Source: Methanomicrobia archaeon
Lineage (GTDB): Archaea > Halobacteriota > Syntropharchaeia > Alkanophagales > Methanospirareceae
NCBI GenBank assembly: GCA_016928455.1
Contig: JAFGKP010000004.1
Coordinates: 1 to 8,510, forward strand
Direction of reading: 5' to 3'
DNA: 8,510 bases
The notes under the pieces were generated by a model. The model did no database searches and was not told the DNA's origin. It saw nothing but the letters and a program-made list of their open reading frames with translations. A program made the translations under genes and the position numbers. Shown piece by piece: positions 5,484 to 8,510 of this stretch (positions are counted from its first letter, which is position 1; each line of letters starts with the position of its first letter).

Positions 5484-7688
5484 ATGATGGGGCCAGAAGA
5501 GGATAAGGAAAAATCGGTGGTACTGCGGGTGGCAGAGGCGTATCATCGTGATGCCGGTCGGTGGATTGCACGAATCGATACGGAGACGATGAGATCGCTC
5601 GGGCTCATTCCCGGAGACGTGATCGAGATCGAAGGCAAGAGCATTGCTACCGCGATTGTACACCCTGCGTACTCGCCGGACAGTGGCAAGTCCATTATTC
5701 GCATTGATGGGAATATCAGGAGTAATGCGGGCGTCGCCATTGATGACCGAGTTCGGATACGGCAGACGATGGCGAAAGGAGCGAAACGAATTACGCTCGC
5801 ACCGACGCAGCCGATCCGGATCGCAGGCGGTGAGCGATATCTATTGAGCCGGTTAAAGGGCGTTCCCATCACAAAAGGTCAGATTATTCGGGTTGAATTG
5901 CTTGGCAATCCCGTTTCATTTGTCGTTACCAATACCGTTCCCATCGGCACGGTCATTCCGAACCTCGATACCGAGATCGTTCTCCGCGAGGCACGAGCAG
6001 AGGCCTTAGCTGTACCGCGTGTGACCTACGAGGATATCGGTGGTCTGAGGCGCGAGATCAGCATGATCAGGGAGATGATCGAATTACCGCTCAGACATCC
6101 GGAACTCTTCGAGCGGCTGGGGATCGAGCCGCCAAAGGGCGTGCTCCTCCATGGACCTCCGGGCACGGGCAAGACGATGATCGCAAAGGCCGTGGCCAAC
6201 GAGACGGACGCGAATTTCCACTCGATCTCCGGTCCGGAGATCATGAGTAAGTTCTACGGTGAAAGCGAGCGGCACTTGCGTGAGATCTTTGAGGAAGCTG
6301 AGAAGAATGCACCTTCCATCATCTTCATTGACGAGCTGGACTCCATCGCACCGAAGCGTGGCGAGACAACCGGTGAGGTCGAGCGGCGCGTGGTCGCGCA
6401 ATTGCTCTCGCTGATGGACGGGCTGGAATCGCGCGGGCAGGTCGTGGTCATCGGGGCCACGAACAGGCCGAATGCGCTTGATGAGGCCTTACGAAGGGGT
6501 GGACGGTTCGATCGCGAAATAGAGATCGGCATTCCAGATCGGAACGGCCGCGATGAGATCTTACAGGTGCATACCCGTGGTATGCCGCTTGCTGATGATG
6601 TCAATCTCAAAGGGGTGGCGAATATCACGCACGGGTTTGTCGGCGCGGACCTTGCGACCTTATGCAAGGAAGCAGCGATGCATGCGCTCAGGCGAATCTT
6701 ACCGGAGATTGATATTGAGAAGGACATCCCGCCAGAGGTTATGGAGCGATTGACGGTGCAGAATGATGATTTCACCGCGGCTCTGAAGAACACGGAGCCC
6801 TCAGCACTGCGCGAGGTCTTTATTGAGGTGCCGAACGTAAAGTGGCAGGACATTGGCGGTCTGGATCGTGTGAAGCAGGAACTGAAGGAGGTCGTGGAGT
6901 GGCCGATTAAGTATGCTGATGCTTTTGCGCAGCTCAATACCAAACCGCCGAAGGGCATTATCCTGTTTGGGCCGCCGGGCACGGGCAAGACGATGCTCGC
7001 CAAGGCGGTCGCAAACGAGAGCGAGGCGAATTTTATCTCGATCAAGGGACCGGAGCTGCTCTCGAAGTGGGTTGGTGAATCAGAACGCGCAGTCCGCGAG
7101 GTCTTCCGGAAAGCGAAGCAAGCCTCACCCTGTATCATCTTCCTCGACGAGATCGACTCGATCGCACCCGTGCGGGGGATAGGATTCGACTCGCACGTAA
7201 CTGAGCGGGTGGTTTCGCAGATCCTGACTGAGATGGACGGTCTGGAAGAGTTGAAGGACGTGATCGTGATCGCAGCGACCAACCGACCGGATATGGTTGA
7301 TCCCGCGCTGCTCAGGCCAGGGCGACTCGATCGTCTGATTTATATCCAGGTGCCGGATAAAGAGACGAGGAAGGAGATCTTTGAGGTGCATCTGCGGGGG
7401 AAGCCCATCGGCGAGGATGTCTCGAGCAACGAGCTCGCGGCGATGACCGATACGTATGTCGGTGCGGATATCGCAGCGATCGTGAAAGAGGCGGTGATGG
7501 CTGCTTTACGTGAGTTCCTCGTCGCTGGAGTTACAGAAGAGCAGCTGCGCGACACGCTCAAGAAGATCGTGGTACGCAAGCGGCATTTTGAGATCGCGAT
7601 ACGGACCGTGAAGCCGACCTCGGGCCCGGGTGCGCAGCAGGAGTTTGAGGCACGAGCAGAGGATTTGGTGAGACATGCTTATGCGTAA
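5484..7688 (+). CDS. cdc48: Cdc48/VAT-type AAA ATPase (archaeal p97)
   Basis: This hexameric unfoldase has 734 residues. It extracts and unfolds proteins and can feed the archaeal 20S proteasome; it acts in the cytosol. Domains: Cdc48 N double-psi barrel (about 10-95), second N subdomain (about 105-170), D1 ATPase (about 182-400), D2 ATPase (about 455-675), short C-terminal tail. D1: Walker A GPPGTGKT (224-231), Walker B IIFIDELD with Glu284, sensor-1 Asn327, pore loop KFYG (256-259), arginine fingers Arg338/Arg341. D2: Walker A GPPGTGKT (496-503), Walker B IIFLDEID with Glu556, Asn600, pore loop KWVG (528-531), fingers Arg611/Arg614. Both rings should hydrolyse ATP, and the aromatic D1 pore loop is the archaeal rather than eukaryotic form. 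Position 339 is Gly in RRGGRFD where Pro or Phe is usual. The protein ends A-Y-A, resembling a HbYX proteasome-docking tripeptide. rps4e follows after 33 bases. Confidence 0.97.
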   Translation: MMGPEEDKEKSVVLRVAEAYHRDAGRWIARIDTETMRSLGLIPGDVIEIEGKSIATAIVHPAYSPDSGKSIIRIDGNIRSNAGVAIDDRVRIRQTMAKGAKRITLAPTQPIRIAGGERYLLSRLKGVPITKGQIIRVELLGNPVSFVVTNTVPIGTVIPNLDTEIVLREARAEALAVPRVTYEDIGGLRREISMIREMIELPLRHPELFERLGIEPPKGVLLHGPPGTGKTMIAKAVANETDANFHSISGPEIMSKFYGESERHLREIFEEAEKNAPSIIFIDELDSIAPKRGETTGEVERRVVAQLLSLMDGLESRGQVVVIGATNRPNALDEALRRGGRFDREIEIGIPDRNGRDEILQVHTRGMPLADDVNLKGVANITHGFVGADLATLCKEAAMHALRRILPEIDIEKDIPPEVMERLTVQNDDFTAALKNTEPSALREVFIEVPNVKWQDIGGLDRVKQELKEVVEWPIKYADAFAQLNTKPPKGIILFGPPGTGKTMLAKAVANESEANFISIKGPELLSKWVGESERAVREVFRKAKQASPCIIFLDEIDSIAPVRGIGFDSHVTERVVSQILTEMDGLEELKDVIVIAATNRPDMVDPALLRPGRLDRLIYIQVPDKETRKEIFEVHLRGKPIGEDVSSNELAAMTDTYVGADIAAIVKEAVMAALREFLVAGVTEEQLRDTLKKIVVRKRHFEIAIRTVKPTSGPGAQQEFEARAEDLVRHAYA

Positions 7689-7721
7689 TCAGGTTATATT
7701 GATAAGAGGAAAGGTAGGAAA

Positions 7722-8447
7722 ATGGAAAAGCATCAAAAGCGGATAGCAGCGCCACGGAGCTGGAAGATAGCACGGAAGACATCGAAGTGGGTGGTGAGTT
7801 CGAGGCCAGGGCCGCATCCAACGGATACGAGCATGCCTCTGCTCATGATTGTGCGAGATATGCTGCAGCTGGCGGACAATAGCAGAGAGGCGAAGCGGAT
7901 ACTGCGTGACGGTAATGTGATTGTCAACGGCACGGTGCGAAAAGAGCATAAATTCCCCGTCGGTGTCTTTGACATCCTTTCTATTCCCCTGATTAAGGCG
8001 CACTATCTGGTGCTCTTGGACAAGAATGACCGGTTAGCACTTGTGGGAATCGATGAGGCGGCTGCGTCGAAGAAGCTCTGTCGGGTGAACGGCAAACGCA
8101 TGGTCAAAGGTGGCCGGACACAGCTCAACTGTCATGACGGACGGAATTTCATAATGGACGAGGCCGGCGCGGAGATCCACACGCACGACTCGCTTCTGAT
8201 CTCCATTCCTGATAACAAGATCATGGAGCACTACCGGTACAAGGAAGGGAGCCAGGTTGTAGTTATTGGAGGCAGGCACTCGGCGCAGACTGGTGAGATC
8301 GAAGAGATCAAACGCGTGCACAGCCCACAGCCGAACGTTGTGCGGATAAAAGCGGGTGGCAATGGTGAGAGCTTTGAGAGCCGGGAGGACGCGATCTTCG
8401 TCGTGGGTGAGCAGGCGATTGTCGTGCCTGGCTTGAGCGCGCTGTGA
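7722..8447 (+). CDS. rps4e: Small-subunit ribosomal protein S4e
   Basis: This 30S ribosomal protein is found in archaea and eukaryotes and not in bacteria; it binds 16S rRNA. At 241 residues it has the normal family length. Order: the basic N-terminal S4e segment with KRIAAPRSWKIARKT (6-20) and SSRPGPH (26-32); an S4 RNA-binding domain (about 40-100) with SREAKRIL, NVIVNG and VRKEHKFPVG; the central S4e domain with VNGKRMVKGGRTQLN (122-136) and the HDGRN turn; and a KOW motif (about 175-196, EGSQVVVIGG then GEIEEI). The ATG is preceded by AGGTAGG at 7712-7718, a usual spacing. The gap from cdc48 is 33 bases, so co-transcription is likely; a weak TTATATT at 7694-7700 could add a promoter. Archaeal S4e genes normally follow L14 and L24, which are not here. 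Confidence 0.97.
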   Translation: MEKHQKRIAAPRSWKIARKTSKWVVSSRPGPHPTDTSMPLLMIVRDMLQLADNSREAKRILRDGNVIVNGTVRKEHKFPVGVFDILSIPLIKAHYLVLLDKNDRLALVGIDEAAASKKLCRVNGKRMVKGGRTQLNCHDGRNFIMDEAGAEIHTHDSLLISIPDNKIMEHYRYKEGSQVVVIGGRHSAQTGEIEEIKRVHSPQPNVVRIKAGGNGESFESREDAIFVVGEQAIVVPGLSAL

Positions 8448-8470
8448 GGCTCGGAGATCGAGAGCGAAAA

Positions 8471-8475
8471 GGAGG
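8471..8475 (+). promoter_or_regulatory. Ribosome-binding site GGAGG before the next gene
   Basis: GGAGG is the strongest Shine-Dalgarno match in the window. It stands 12 bases before the ATG at 8488, longer than the usual spacing of about 5-9, but no nearer in-frame start exists, because GTG and TTG are absent between it and the ATG. It supports the partial gene at the right edge being real. Confidence 0.55.
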
Positions 8476-8487
8476 AAGCCGAAGAAA

Positions 8488-8510
8488 ATGACAGAACCAG
8501 AGCAGGAGAA
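8488..8510 (+). CDS. Start of a further gene, truncated by the window edge (possibly ribosomal protein L5)
   Basis: Only seven full codons are visible: MTEPEQE. The start lies 40 bases past the rps4e stop in the same direction and has a GGAGG element upstream. The sequence itself identifies nothing. In archaeal ribosomal clusters S4e is normally followed by L5, and some archaeal L5 proteins carry a short acidic N-terminal extension before the conserved MREPRIEK-like start, which this peptide could be. That identification is inference from gene order only. Confidence 0.4.

Noticed and set aside
6254..7282. Open frame of 342 codons on the minus strand opposite cdc48
   Set aside because: It mirrors the two AAA domains of cdc48; the translation is Ser-rich with no motif and has internal near-repeats that simply reflect the duplicated D1/D2 sequence.
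1..8510. CRISPR array, insertion sequence, toxin-antitoxin or defence system
   Set aside because: No regularly spaced repeats, transposase or nuclease motifs, or unexplained small gene pairs were seen; all long coding space is accounted for by recognisable housekeeping genes.

Overview
The window reads as chromosomal housekeeping DNA from a euryarchaeal archaeon. The archaeal markers are a Cdc48/VAT AAA ATPase with archaeal-type pore loops, ribosomal protein S4e (absent from bacteria), a methanogen-style class V aminotransferase, a zinc-ribbon archaeal threonine synthase, an HMG-CoA reductase for isoprenoid lipid synthesis, and TATA-like boxes about 25-45 bases upstream of genes. The lineage cannot be fixed by eye. 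A class II HMG-CoA reductase narrows it somewhat, and a methane- or alkane-metabolising Methanomicrobia/ANME-like or Archaeoglobus-related group would fit, but this is inference.

Layout. At the left edge is the 3' end of a plus-strand class II HMG-CoA reductase. It converges, with a 38-base gap, on a run of four minus-strand genes. In their own direction of transcription these are: class V aminotransferase (5395-4220), HAD phosphatase (4116-3433), threonine synthase (3285-2071) and the bifunctional NAD(P)H-hydrate repair enzyme Nnr (1983-451). The aminotransferase and HAD genes look co-transcribed; the 97 bases between the end of one and the start of the next hold no TATA box but do hold a long inverted repeat (11-bp perfect stem). 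Threonine synthase and Nnr each have their own TATA-like element. An 88-base AT-rich divergent promoter region separates the aminotransferase from the plus-strand pair Cdc48 (5484-7688) and S4e (7722-8447). A further gene starts at 8488 and runs off the right edge; by archaeal gene order it may be ribosomal protein L5.

How they fit together. The minus-strand block is amino-acid and cofactor metabolism: aminotransferase (phosphoserine/aspartate-type chemistry), a phosphatase of unknown substrate, threonine from phosphohomoserine, and repair of damaged NAD(P)H. The plus-strand pair couples protein unfolding and quality control with a small-subunit ribosomal protein. I found no mobile element, CRISPR array, rRNA, intact tRNA or recognisably new defence or metabolic system. 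The most unusual points are the intercistronic hairpin at 4150-4210, S4e placed directly behind Cdc48 instead of behind L14-L24, and the class II reductase in an archaeal setting. No stretch longer than 150 bases lacks a gene.
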